Assembly: GCA_964276145.1 (NCBI GenBank)
Contig: CAXYDN010000001.1
Location: 1 to 64,000 of the forward strand
Length of the DNA: 64,000 bases
Reading direction: 5' to 3'
Source: SCGC-AAA076-P13 sp964276145
GTDB taxonomy: Bacteria; Pseudomonadota; Gammaproteobacteria; Magnimaribacterales; D2472
In this document: positions 32,572 to 40,934 of the stretch, piece after piece
Position numbering within the stretch: position 1 is the stretch's first letter
Layout: each line of letters starts with the position of its first letter
Position numbers and translations under genes: made by a program
Notes under the pieces: generated by a model
Databases searched by the model: none
What the model saw: only the letters and a program-made list of their open reading frames with translations
What the model was told of the DNA's origin: nothing

Positions 32572-32898
32572 CTAGACTACTGTACTTATAAACTCCTCTA
32601 GTTGTTGTTTGCTTAAAGCCCCTATTTCAACTCCTGCAGGCTCTCCATTTTTAAAAATTAATAATGATGGTATTGATCTGATTCCATATTTTGCGGCAAT
32701 TTCTCTGTTTGAATCAACATCCATTTTACATACTTTCAGCTTGTCTTGATTTTCAGCAGCAATCTCTTCAACCGTTGGTGAAAGTTGTTTGCATGGTCCA
32801 CACCATTCGGCCCAAAAATCTACGAGTACAGGCATATCTGAATTTAATACATCGGTATTGAAGTTTTCTTCGCCCTGTAATTCAATAACATTACTCAT
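32572..32898 (-). CDS. trxA: Thioredoxin 1
   Basis: Cytoplasmic disulfide reductase, 108 residues, with active site WCGPC at residues 32-36, the buried Asp in LVDFWAEWCGPC, and the cis-proline in IRSIPSLLIF. Length and motif match E. coli thioredoxin 1. It overlaps hemB by four bases upstream and precedes rho. It could feed electrons to membrane reductases that act on the periplasmic DsbD-alpha-like protein encoded 5 kb away, but no such membrane protein is in the window. Confidence 0.96.
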   Translation of the reverse strand: MSNVIELQGEENFNTDVLNSDMPVLVDFWAEWCGPCKQLSPTVEEIAAENQDKLKVCKMDVDSNREIAAKYGIRSIPSLLIFKNGEPAGVEIGALSKQQLEEFISTVV

Positions 32899-33893
32899 TT
32901 GATATTAATCTCCCTGGAAATCTCTTTTGCAGCATACGTAAGAATTGCATCTGCACCAGCTCGCTTAAAGCTTATTAATGATTCTAACATAACATCGTTA
33001 TCTAGCCACCCTTTATTTATAGCTAGTTTTAGCATGCTATATTCTCCGCTTACTTGATAAGCAAAAGTTGGCACTTTAAATGTATTCTTAATCAAGGAAA
33101 TTATATCTAAATAAGGCATGCCTGGCTTTACCATTACAATATCCGCTCCTTCATTTATATCAATTGCAACTTCATGAATTGCCTCATCTTTATTAGTGGG
33201 CGACATTTGATAAGATGATTTTGATGAGGTTCCTAAATTATTAGCGGATTTAACTGCATCTCTAAATGGTCCATAAAATTTTGAGTTATATTTTGCTGCG
33301 TATGAAAGTAAAATAGTATTCTTATAATCTGCGTTTTCAAGAGCTTCTCTGATAATGCCTATTCTCCCATCCATCATGTCTGAAGGTGCTAGAATATCTG
33401 CACCAGATTCAGCTAAAATTAAAGACTGGGATTTAAGAACATCTAAAGTCAAATCATTGTCTACATAATTATCTTTTAACAAACCATCATGTCCATGGTC
33501 TGTGTAAGGATCTAAAGCTACATCTGCGATTACAAGCATCTCTGGAAACTTACTCTTAATTTTTTGAATAGACTCACATATCAAGTTAGATTTATTTAAT
33601 GCTTCTGTACCATCGCTATCTTTTTTACTTGAATCAATAGCGGGGAATAGCGCAATAGTATTTATATTATGATCTAAAAGATCTTCGACCTCATCTATAA
33701 CAGACTCTTTGCTGTATCTTAGTATGTCTGGCATAGAATTAATTGCTTCTGTACCCTTAAGATTTTCTTTAATAAACAATGGCTGAATTAAGTCATTTGA
33801 AGATATTGATGATTCAGAAACAAGGTCAATTAAAGTGCTATTTGCCCTCAAACGTCTTAATCTGGAAGTCGGGAATTTTCTATTAATAAACAT
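32895..33893 (-). CDS. hemB: Delta-aminolevulinic acid dehydratase (porphobilinogen synthase)
   Basis: Condenses two 5-aminolevulinate molecules to porphobilinogen. A 332-residue TIM-barrel enzyme. It has the N-terminal arm RKFPTSRLRRLRAN, the schiff-base lysine in MVKPGMPYLD, the second lysine in SYAAKYNSKFYGPFRDA, and DVALDPYTDHGHDG. The cysteines of the zinc-dependent type are replaced here by aspartates (DVALDPYTDHGH), the magnesium-type pattern. It lies between ilvD (three bases) and trxA (four-base overlap). Confidence 0.95.
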   Translation of the reverse strand: MFINRKFPTSRLRRLRANSTLIDLVSESSISSNDLIQPLFIKENLKGTEAINSMPDILRYSKESVIDEVEDLLDHNINTIALFPAIDSSKKDSDGTEALNKSNLICESIQKIKSKFPEMLVIADVALDPYTDHGHDGLLKDNYVDNDLTLDVLKSQSLILAESGADILAPSDMMDGRIGIIREALENADYKNTILLSYAAKYNSKFYGPFRDAVKSANNLGTSSKSSYQMSPTNKDEAIHEVAIDINEGADIVMVKPGMPYLDIISLIKNTFKVPTFAYQVSGEYSMLKLAINKGWLDNDVMLESLISFKRAGADAILTYAAKEISREINIK

Positions 33894-33896
33894 AAA

Positions 33897-35558
33897 TTAG
33901 TCTGTTACTGCACCAAGACTTGCAGATTTTACACTTTTTGCAAATTTAGACAAAACACCTTTCTTGGGAGGAGTTTTAGGATTAGACCATTTTGACAATC
34001 TATCTTGAATTTCTTCTTCTGGAACCTTTAGAGTTAATTCGTCTTTATTAGCATCAATTAAAATAACATCATCATCTTCAATAATTGCTATTACGCCTCC
34101 GTCTGCAGCTTCAGGTGTTATGTGGCCAACTACAAAACCATGTGTCCCACCAGAGAAGCGCCCATCAGTTATAAATCCTACTTTATCACCCAATCCTTGA
34201 CCCATGATTGCAGATGTTGGTTTTAACATTTCACGCATTCCTGGACCACCTTTTGGACCTTCGTAGCGAATAACAACAACATCCCCTGGCTGAATTGATT
34301 TTGAAAGGATTGCTTCAACACCCTCCTCCTCAGAATTAAAAACTCTTGCTCTGCCTTCAAATGATGTTCCCTCTTTTCCAGTAATTTTTGCTACAGCGCC
34401 TTCTGAGGCTAAATTGCCATAAAGAATTCTTAAATGGCTGCTTGATTTTATTGGGCTATCAAACTCTTTTATAATTTTTTGATGGGATTCATATGCTTTT
34501 ACTTCTGACAGATTTTCACATAATGTTTTTCCCGTTACTGTAAGACAATCACCATGAAGCAAGCCCTTTTCTAGAAGAGTCTTCATTAAGGGCTGGATTC
34601 CTCCATTTGCATTTAATTCTGACATATAGTGAGATCCAAATGGTTTTAAATCAGCCATTACAGGAGTTTTTTTACCAACCCTAGTGAAATCATCTAGATT
34701 TAAATCAACTCCAATTGCATGAGCCATTGCTAATAAATGGAGAACTGCATTGGTAGAACCTCCAAGGGAAATTACAAGAGTAATAGCATTTTCAAATGCT
34801 TTCTTAGTCATAATATCTGAGGGTTTAATATCTTTTTCTAAAAGATTCATTATTGCAGCGCCAGCATCTAAACAATCCCTCTGTTTATCATCGGATATTG
34901 CATCTTGACTGCTACTACCTGGTAAACTCATCCCTAAGGCCTCAATAGCAGAAGCCATTGTATTTGCTGTGTACATGCCACCACATGAACCCGGACCTTT
35001 AACAGAAACTTTTTCAACATGTATTAACTCAGACTCATCTAAATCTCCTTTTGAGAATTCACCTGTTTTTTCGCATACAGTTACATAGTCTGTATTTTCA
35101 GAACTTGGCTTAATTGATCCTCCATAGATAAATATAGAAGGCCTATTTAGTCTGGCCATACCAATGATGCATCCAGGCATATTTTTATCACAACCCCCAA
35201 TTGCTATAACGCCGTCATATCCCAAACATCCAACAACGGTTTCAATAGAATCAGCAATCACTTCCCTAGAGACTAAAGAATATTTCATGCCTTGAGTTCC
35301 CATTGAAATTCCATCAGAAACAGTAATAGTATTAAATAAAACTCCTTTCCCTCCAGAGCCATCAACAGACTTTTCAACCACATCTGCGAGTTGATTGATA
35401 TGCATGTTGCAAGGCGTAACTTTAGCTCCTGTTGAAGCAATTCCAACAAATGGTTTTGTAAAATCTTCTGTGGTAAAACCGACACCTCTTAGCATAGATC
35501 TAGACGCAGCCTGGTTAGGTCCGTCAACTAATTCTTTTGAAAATTTTCTATTTGTCAT
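33897..35558 (-). CDS. ilvD: Dihydroxy-acid dehydratase
   Basis: Iron-sulfur dehydratase that makes the 2-oxo acid precursors of valine and isoleucine. Cluster cysteines appear in GVTPCNMH-like (KVTPCNMHINQL), GGCDKNMPGC and GPGSCGGMYTANTM. The 553-residue length resembles the shorter IlvD form (about 560) and not the roughly 616-residue E. coli enzyme, so a [2Fe-2S] type is plausible. C-terminal GLGDKVGFITDGRFSGGTHGFVVGHI is typical. It sits in a long minus-strand run between an ABC ATPase gene and hemB, away from the ilvBNC operon. Confidence 0.95.
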   Translation of the reverse strand: MTNRKFSKELVDGPNQAASRSMLRGVGFTTEDFTKPFVGIASTGAKVTPCNMHINQLADVVEKSVDGSGGKGVLFNTITVSDGISMGTQGMKYSLVSREVIADSIETVVGCLGYDGVIAIGGCDKNMPGCIIGMARLNRPSIFIYGGSIKPSSENTDYVTVCEKTGEFSKGDLDESELIHVEKVSVKGPGSCGGMYTANTMASAIEALGMSLPGSSSQDAISDDKQRDCLDAGAAIMNLLEKDIKPSDIMTKKAFENAITLVISLGGSTNAVLHLLAMAHAIGVDLNLDDFTRVGKKTPVMADLKPFGSHYMSELNANGGIQPLMKTLLEKGLLHGDCLTVTGKTLCENLSEVKAYESHQKIIKEFDSPIKSSSHLRILYGNLASEGAVAKITGKEGTSFEGRARVFNSEEEGVEAILSKSIQPGDVVVIRYEGPKGGPGMREMLKPTSAIMGQGLGDKVGFITDGRFSGGTHGFVVGHITPEAADGGVIAIIEDDDVILIDANKDELTLKVPEEEIQDRLSKWSNPKTPPKKGVLSKFAKSVKSASLGAVTD

Positions 35559-35568
35559 AATTCTAATA

Positions 35569-37167
35569 CTAATCTGAAGCGTATCTTAGCGCAGCTGTAA
35601 GTAATTTTTTAGTATATTCCTCTTTTGGCTCATCAAACACTTTTTTAGAAATGCCTGATTCAACAATATTTCCATCTTTCATAACAAAAATAAAATCTGA
35701 CATTGATCTAATAACTTTAAGGTCATGGCTTATAAATAAATATGTAAGGCCATATTCTTTCTGAATGTCTTTAAGTAAATTTATAACCTGAATCTGAATA
35801 GATCTATCAAGAGCAGAAGTTGGTTCATCTAAGATCATAAACGCAGGATTCATTATCAATGATCTAGCAATTGCTATTCTTTGTCTTTGGCCTCCAGAAA
35901 ATTCATGAGGATATTTATTCTTTGCAGTAGATTCAATACCAACATCTGATAATACTTTGTCAATTTTTTGCTCTTTCTCATTTTTTGATAGCTTGAAATG
36001 AACACTCAATCCCTCACCTACAATTTCACCAATTGTCATTCTTGGAGATAGAGATCCATAAGGATCCTGAAATACTATCTGGATGTTTTTTTTCAATATT
36101 TTTTTTTCTTGATTTGAATTTAAATTGAGATTCTTGCCTTTAAAAAAAATGTCACCTTCATAAGAAATCAGATTTGCTATCGCTTTACCAAGAGTCGATT
36201 TGCCCGATCCAGATTCACCTACCAAGCCTATGGTTGTATTTTCAAATATTTCAAAAGAAATATCTTTGACTGCATGAAAAGAATTTTTTTTGAATATATT
36301 TGTTGAAGGTATGTTGTAAAAGACATTCAGGTTATCTACTTTAATTATTGGTTTATGTTCGATTTCAATAGACTCTTTTGGTTGCGGCTCAGCATCTAAT
36401 AATTTTTTTGTATAACCGTGTTCAGGATTATTAAAAACTTTTTCAGTTAAGCCCTGCTCAACAATTGCACCATCTTTCATAACACATACCTGGTCTGAAA
36501 ATTCTTTTACTAATCCCAGGTCATGAGTTATGAACAAAATTGACATTCCTAATTCATTTTTTAATTTAGACATAAGGTCCAGAATTTGAGCCTGAATTGT
36601 TACATCCAATGCTGTAGTTGGTTCATCAGCTATTAATAATTGTGGCTTATTTACAAGGGCCATTGCTATCATTACTCTTTGTCGCTGACCTCCAGACAGC
36701 TCATGTGGATATGCATAAAATCTTCTTTCTACATCATCAATTTCAACAAGATTCAAAAGATTTTTTGCTTCCTTATCAGCATCTGCTCGTGAGCTATCTG
36801 AGTGGAGCATAATTGATTCAGTTATTTGATCACCAACTCTGTGATATGGGTTCAAAGATGTCATTGGTTCTTGAAATACCATTGATACAATATTTCCTCT
36901 TATGTTAAGGAGTTTATCTTTTGAAGCATCGATAATCTCATCACCTTTAAATTTTATTGAGGAGGTTTTCGAATAAGAGGCTTGGGGTCTTGGCAACAAC
37001 TGAAGAATTGACATAGCTGTAACTGATTTTCCCGATCCTGACTCTCCAACAAGAGCTAAGGTTTTATTATTTTCAATATTAAAACTTATATCATCAACAG
37101 CTTGAAATTTGCCTTCTCTTGTAGCGAAATCAATGCTTAAGTTATTTACTTCTAAAATATTGTTCAT
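35569..37167 (-). CDS. Dual-ATPase ABC transporter protein (YejF/oligopeptide type)
   Basis: A 532-residue fusion of two ABC ATPase domains of the peptide/nickel import class. Domain 1 has Walker A GESGSGKS at residues 41-48, signature LSGGQRQRV and Walker B LLIADEPTTALD. Domain 2 has a second GESGSGKST near 315, FSGGQRQRI and MILDEPTSALD. This layout matches YejF, which powers oligopeptide uptake with permeases YejB/YejE and a binding protein. No permease or binding protein gene is adjacent, so it is an orphan here. It overlaps the esterase gene by four bases. Confidence 0.9.
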   Translation of the reverse strand: MNNILEVNNLSIDFATREGKFQAVDDISFNIENNKTLALVGESGSGKSVTAMSILQLLPRPQASYSKTSSIKFKGDEIIDASKDKLLNIRGNIVSMVFQEPMTSLNPYHRVGDQITESIMLHSDSSRADADKEAKNLLNLVEIDDVERRFYAYPHELSGGQRQRVMIAMALVNKPQLLIADEPTTALDVTIQAQILDLMSKLKNELGMSILFITHDLGLVKEFSDQVCVMKDGAIVEQGLTEKVFNNPEHGYTKKLLDAEPQPKESIEIEHKPIIKVDNLNVFYNIPSTNIFKKNSFHAVKDISFEIFENTTIGLVGESGSGKSTLGKAIANLISYEGDIFFKGKNLNLNSNQEKKILKKNIQIVFQDPYGSLSPRMTIGEIVGEGLSVHFKLSKNEKEQKIDKVLSDVGIESTAKNKYPHEFSGGQRQRIAIARSLIMNPAFMILDEPTSALDRSIQIQVINLLKDIQKEYGLTYLFISHDLKVIRSMSDFIFVMKDGNIVESGISKKVFDEPKEEYTKKLLTAALRYASD

Positions 37168-38168
37168 ATAATTTTTTTGTACTCCCCTAAAAAATCATCT
37201 ACTGCTATTTTTGCGGCATTAAGTCGTGTTGATGATACAAAGCCATGAAACATATTAGGATAATGTAATTGTTTTACATTATCTCCTCTTTTATGCAATA
37301 AGTATGCATACTTTTCACCATCATCACATAGCGGATCAAATCCAGCAGTAATGATAATAGTATTTGGCAATTTTATGTCTGAGTTTAATTTTAATAAATT
37401 GAAAGCAGGATCATTTTTGTTATTTTTGTTATTGCCGAGTTTGTCCCAAAACCAAACCATAGTTTTTTTAGTTAGCAAATATCCTTCTGATAAAAAATCA
37501 TAGGATTCTGAATTACAATCCGGGTCACACATTGGGTATATAAGGAACTGACTATGAGGGATATTTTCTTTATCAACTTCAATTAATCTATGTACAAGTG
37601 AAGCAGCTAAATGAGCTCCGGCGCTATCACCGCATAAAGAAATATTTTCAGGCTTATATCCTTTTTTGATAAGCCAATAATAAGCTTCGATTGCATCATT
37701 GAGTGCAATAGGATATTCATATTCAGGAGCAAGCTTATATTCTAATGAGTATGTTTTTGTCTGAAGTTTGTCTGTCATATATGAAACGTATCCATCATGA
37801 GTATCAACAGAATTTAGAACATATCCACCACCATGAAAAAATAAAATGGCTTTGTTTGAAGAAATTTTAGAAGGTATATATTCCCTGCATAAGGTATTGT
37901 CCTTTCCTAAAAAATGATCAACTTTGTTAACAAAGCTTTTAGGACTAGATGATAGATTGTGTTGCACTCTATTTTTAATTATTAAGTTCCTTATGCTTTC
38001 AATCTCATTGTCAGGTATAGAGGAAAGGTCAATGCTGGGCTGAAGACTTATTAGTGCCTGAGATTGAATATCAAACTGATGACCTCTAAACGGCGGTTTT
38101 TTTTTAAAAAATATTCTTAATACTAATACTGGTATTTTGAAGAAAAATTTTAAAATAAATGTACTCAT
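37164..38168 (-). CDS. Alpha/beta hydrolase, hormone-sensitive lipase (HSL) family esterase
   Basis: A 334-residue carboxylesterase-like hydrolase. The oxyanion-hole motif HGGGY is at residues 112-116 and the nucleophile elbow GDSAG at 180-184 (Ser182). The Asp in AGFDPLCDDG near 285 and His in MFHGF near 315 complete the triad. The N-terminus is hydrophobic and basic (about 1-25), which could be a membrane anchor. Substrate unknown. It is the first gene of a minus-strand run continuing into the ABC ATPase, ilvD, hemB and trxA. Confidence 0.9.
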   Translation of the reverse strand: MSTFILKFFFKIPVLVLRIFFKKKPPFRGHQFDIQSQALISLQPSIDLSSIPDNEIESIRNLIIKNRVQHNLSSSPKSFVNKVDHFLGKDNTLCREYIPSKISSNKAILFFHGGGYVLNSVDTHDGYVSYMTDKLQTKTYSLEYKLAPEYEYPIALNDAIEAYYWLIKKGYKPENISLCGDSAGAHLAASLVHRLIEVDKENIPHSQFLIYPMCDPDCNSESYDFLSEGYLLTKKTMVWFWDKLGNNKNNKNDPAFNLLKLNSDIKLPNTIIITAGFDPLCDDGEKYAYLLHKRGDNVKQLHYPNMFHGFVSSTRLNAAKIAVDDFLGEYKKII

Positions 38169-38240
38169 GATTCATTAATTAACTTTGATATAAATATTGT
38201 TCTTTCTTTTAGTAGCTATGACGTTTATTCTTATCTGCCT

Positions 38241-38654
38241 ATGAGACAATTTATAATTATACTCTTATCTATAAATTTATCTTTAGAATTGGTTTCATCC
38301 GAATTTTTAGAAAAGAAAAATACTATACCAGAGGCCAAAGAAGTTTTTATGGTTAGTAGTTATTTAGATAAAAATTTAATTAAAGTTTCATGGGAAATTA
38401 AAGATGGATTTTATTTGTATTTAAATAGTATTCAAGTGAAAAAAAATGCAAATATTATTCCCTATAAAGTTATTGATTCTAATCAATCGATCTATTCAGA
38501 TGAGTTTTTTGGCACAACAGAAATTCTTAGAAAGGATTTTAAAATTTCAATAAATAATGCAGATTCATTAGATTTATCGACTATACTAATAAATTATCAA
38601 GGGTGCTCTGACTCTGGTTTTTGTTATCCCATGCAAACAAAAAAACTTCTTTAA
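38241..38654 (+). CDS. Stand-alone DsbD N-terminal (alpha) domain protein, periplasmic
   Basis: A 137-residue exported protein that corresponds to the periplasmic alpha domain of DsbD, which passes electrons to DsbC, DsbG and cytochrome c maturation factors. A signal peptide covers about residues 1-20. The immunoglobulin-like domain ends with YQGCSDSGFCYP, whose C122 and C128 match the redox pair of nDsbD (Cys-x5-Cys). The membrane and thioredoxin-like domains that follow in full-length DsbD are missing; the stop comes nine residues later and only 42 bases separate it from aroQ. The order dsbD-aroQ-accB-accC is known in Pseudomonas, so this looks like a reduced dsbD at its usual place. Confidence 0.85.
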   Translation: MRQFIIILLSINLSLELVSSEFLEKKNTIPEAKEVFMVSSYLDKNLIKVSWEIKDGFYLYLNSIQVKKNANIIPYKVIDSNQSIYSDEFFGTTEILRKDFKISINNADSLDLSTILINYQGCSDSGFCYPMQTKKLL

Positions 38655-38696
38655 AAAAATATATAAAATCGCTTAATTTCTGTTAAAATCTATAAA

Positions 38697-39140
38697 ATGA
38701 AGATATTATTATTAAATGGTCCTAATTTGAACCTTCTTGGCTCAAGAGAAAAAGATATATATGGAAATACCTCATTGGAACAATTAGAATCCAATCTTTA
38801 CTCTATTGCTAAAAGACAAGACTGTAATCTTGTTTGCTATCAAAGCAATGCCGAACATGAGCTAATAAACGCTATTCATGATGCTGGTAAAAATAATTTT
38901 AATTCTATAATTATCAATCCCGCTGCATATACTCATACAAGCATTGCTCTAAGAGATGCGCTAGTTGGTGTGGATATTCCATTTTATGAAGTGCATATTT
39001 CAGATATTTACAAAAGAGAGAAATTTAGAAACTTTTCATATTTTTCAGATATTGCTGAAAAAGTTTTCTGCGGCTTGGGCATAGATGGTTATGAACTAGC
39101 TTTAGAAGAGGCTATATCATTAAATGTTGGAGATAAATAA
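38697..39140 (+). CDS. aroQ: Type II 3-dehydroquinate dehydratase
   Basis: Third step of the shikimate pathway. A 147-residue flavodoxin-like protein with LLNGPNLNLLGSREKDIYG at the N-terminus (flexible active-site loop with its Arg and Tyr), NPAAYTHTSIALRDAL with the catalytic His region, and PFYEVHISDIYKREKFR. It is immediately followed by accB (no gap), the common aroQ-accB-accC arrangement. Confidence 0.96.
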   Translation: MKILLLNGPNLNLLGSREKDIYGNTSLEQLESNLYSIAKRQDCNLVCYQSNAEHELINAIHDAGKNNFNSIIINPAAYTHTSIALRDALVGVDIPFYEVHISDIYKREKFRNFSYFSDIAEKVFCGLGIDGYELALEEAISLNVGDK

Positions 39141-39578
39141 ATGGATATTAGAAAAATTAAAAAATTAATTGAAATGCTTCAAGAATCTGACTTAAAAGAA
39201 ATAGAAGTTAGTCAGGGAGATGAATCGGTTAGAATTCTTAGAGATCGTTTTGTTCAAACAAATGGAAATAAGATAATTCAGCAACCTGAGGTATTTAGTG
39301 CCGAGCCAGAGATTCAGCAAAAAATTGAAACAAGCAAGGCTGAAGGTAATGTCATTACATCGCCAATTGTTGGAACATTTTATAGAAAACCAAGTCCGGA
39401 TAAAGATCCATTTATAAGAGTTGGAGACACTGTAGAGAAAGGCGATGTGTTATGCATCATTGAGGCTATGAAAATGATGAATGAAATAAAATCAGACTTC
39501 AGTGGAAAAATAGTCTCTATTAATCTTGAAGATGGTGAGCCAGTTGAATTTGGGCAAAGCATAATAACCATTAATTAA
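39141..39578 (+). CDS. accB: Biotin carboxyl carrier protein of acetyl-CoA carboxylase
   Basis: Carries biotin between the carboxylase and transferase of acetyl-CoA carboxylase, the first step of fatty acid synthesis. The biotinylation motif EAMKMM places the modified lysine at residue 111. The C-terminal lipoyl-like domain spans about 70-145, with a short linker rich in Gln/Glu before it. The N-terminal MDIRKIKKLIEMLQESDLKEIEV segment is typical. 145 residues, starting right after aroQ and six bases before accC. Confidence 0.96.
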   Translation: MDIRKIKKLIEMLQESDLKEIEVSQGDESVRILRDRFVQTNGNKIIQQPEVFSAEPEIQQKIETSKAEGNVITSPIVGTFYRKPSPDKDPFIRVGDTVEKGDVLCIIEAMKMMNEIKSDFSGKIVSINLEDGEPVEFGQSIITIN

Positions 39579-39584
39579 ATAATC

Positions 39585-40934
39585 ATGGCATTTAAAGTTC
39601 TCATTGCAAATAGAGGAGAGATAGCACTTCGCGCTATTAGAGCCTGCAAAGAATTAAATATCTCAACTGTTTCTGTTTATTCTGAAGGTGATAAAGATTT
39701 AAAGCATTTAAAATTTTCAGATGAAACAGTTTGTATTGGCCCATCTTCACCACTGGAAAGCTATCTGAATACGGCTGCAATTCTTTCAGCTGCAGAATTA
39801 ACTCAGGTTAATGCTATATATCCAGGCTATGGATTCTTGGCTGAAGACTCAAATTTTGCTGAAATGTGTGAAAAAAGTGGATTTAAGTTTATAGGTCCAG
39901 CCTCAGGAACTATTAAGAGTATGGGAGATAAAATAACTGCAAAAACATTAGCTGAAGATGCTGGAATACAAATCGTCCCTGGCTATAAAGAAGATATTCC
40001 TAAAAATGAAGAAGAGTTTAAAAAAATTGCAAAAGACATTGGTTATCCAATCATGATAAAAGCTACTGCTGGAGGTGGTGGTAGAGGTATGAGAGTTGTT
40101 GAACATGAAGATGATCTTATATCTCATGCAGAAATAACTATGCAAGAAGCAAAAAATGCTTTTGGTAATGAGAAGATTTATCTAGAAAAATTTATCGCAA
40201 ACCCTAGGCATATTGAAGTACAAATTGTCGGAGATGGTAAAGGTCATGCTATCCATTTGGGAACCCGTGATTGCAGCATGCAAAGAAGGCATCAAAAAAT
40301 TATTGAGGAGGCTCCTGCTAGAAATATTAATGAAAATGCGCTTAATAAAACTTATGAAGCATGCACCAACTTGTGCAAGAAAATTAAATACGAAGGGGTT
40401 GGGACTATAGAATTCTTATATGAAGATGGAGAGTTCTATTTCATAGAAATGAATACTCGTATTCAAGTTGAGCACCCTGTTACTGAAATGATCACAGGGT
40501 TTGACCTTGTAAAGGCTCAATTAAGAATTGCCTTGGGTATGAACATTACACTTAATCAAGAAAATATAAAATTCACTGGACATTCTATGGAGTGCAGAAT
40601 TAATGCGGAAGATCCAGAAACTTTTCAGCCCTCACCTGGAAAAATTACGAAAATGCATACACCAGGCGGTTTTGGCGTCAGATACGATTCACATATATAT
40701 GGAGGTTATTTGGTGCCGCCTTACTATGACTCCTTATTAGCAAAAATTATCACACAAGCTAATTCGAGAGAATCTGCTATTAAAAGAATGATTAGTGCTT
40801 TAGATGAATTTTTTATTGATGGAATAAAAACCAATCATTCTTTACATCAAAAAATACTTCATGATGATACATTTTTAAATAATAAACATACAATTAACTA
40901 TCTTGAAAATGAGTTCTTAAAAAATGTTTCCTGA
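39585..40934 (+). CDS. accC: Biotin carboxylase of acetyl-CoA carboxylase
   Basis: ATP-dependent carboxylation of the biotin on AccB. A 449-residue ATP-grasp enzyme: N-terminal domain FKVLIANRGEIALRAIRACKEL, glycine-rich loop KATAGGGGRGMR near residue 160-170, RDCSMQRRHQKIIEEAPA, and EMNTRIQVEHPVTE, which carries catalytic residues. Length and motifs equal those of the E. coli enzyme. Its stop overlaps the leuS start by 11 bases. Confidence 0.97.
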   Translation: MAFKVLIANRGEIALRAIRACKELNISTVSVYSEGDKDLKHLKFSDETVCIGPSSPLESYLNTAAILSAAELTQVNAIYPGYGFLAEDSNFAEMCEKSGFKFIGPASGTIKSMGDKITAKTLAEDAGIQIVPGYKEDIPKNEEEFKKIAKDIGYPIMIKATAGGGGRGMRVVEHEDDLISHAEITMQEAKNAFGNEKIYLEKFIANPRHIEVQIVGDGKGHAIHLGTRDCSMQRRHQKIIEEAPARNINENALNKTYEACTNLCKKIKYEGVGTIEFLYEDGEFYFIEMNTRIQVEHPVTEMITGFDLVKAQLRIALGMNITLNQENIKFTGHSMECRINAEDPETFQPSPGKITKMHTPGGFGVRYDSHIYGGYLVPPYYDSLLAKIITQANSRESAIKRMISALDEFFIDGIKTNHSLHQKILHDDTFLNNKHTINYLENEFLKNVS

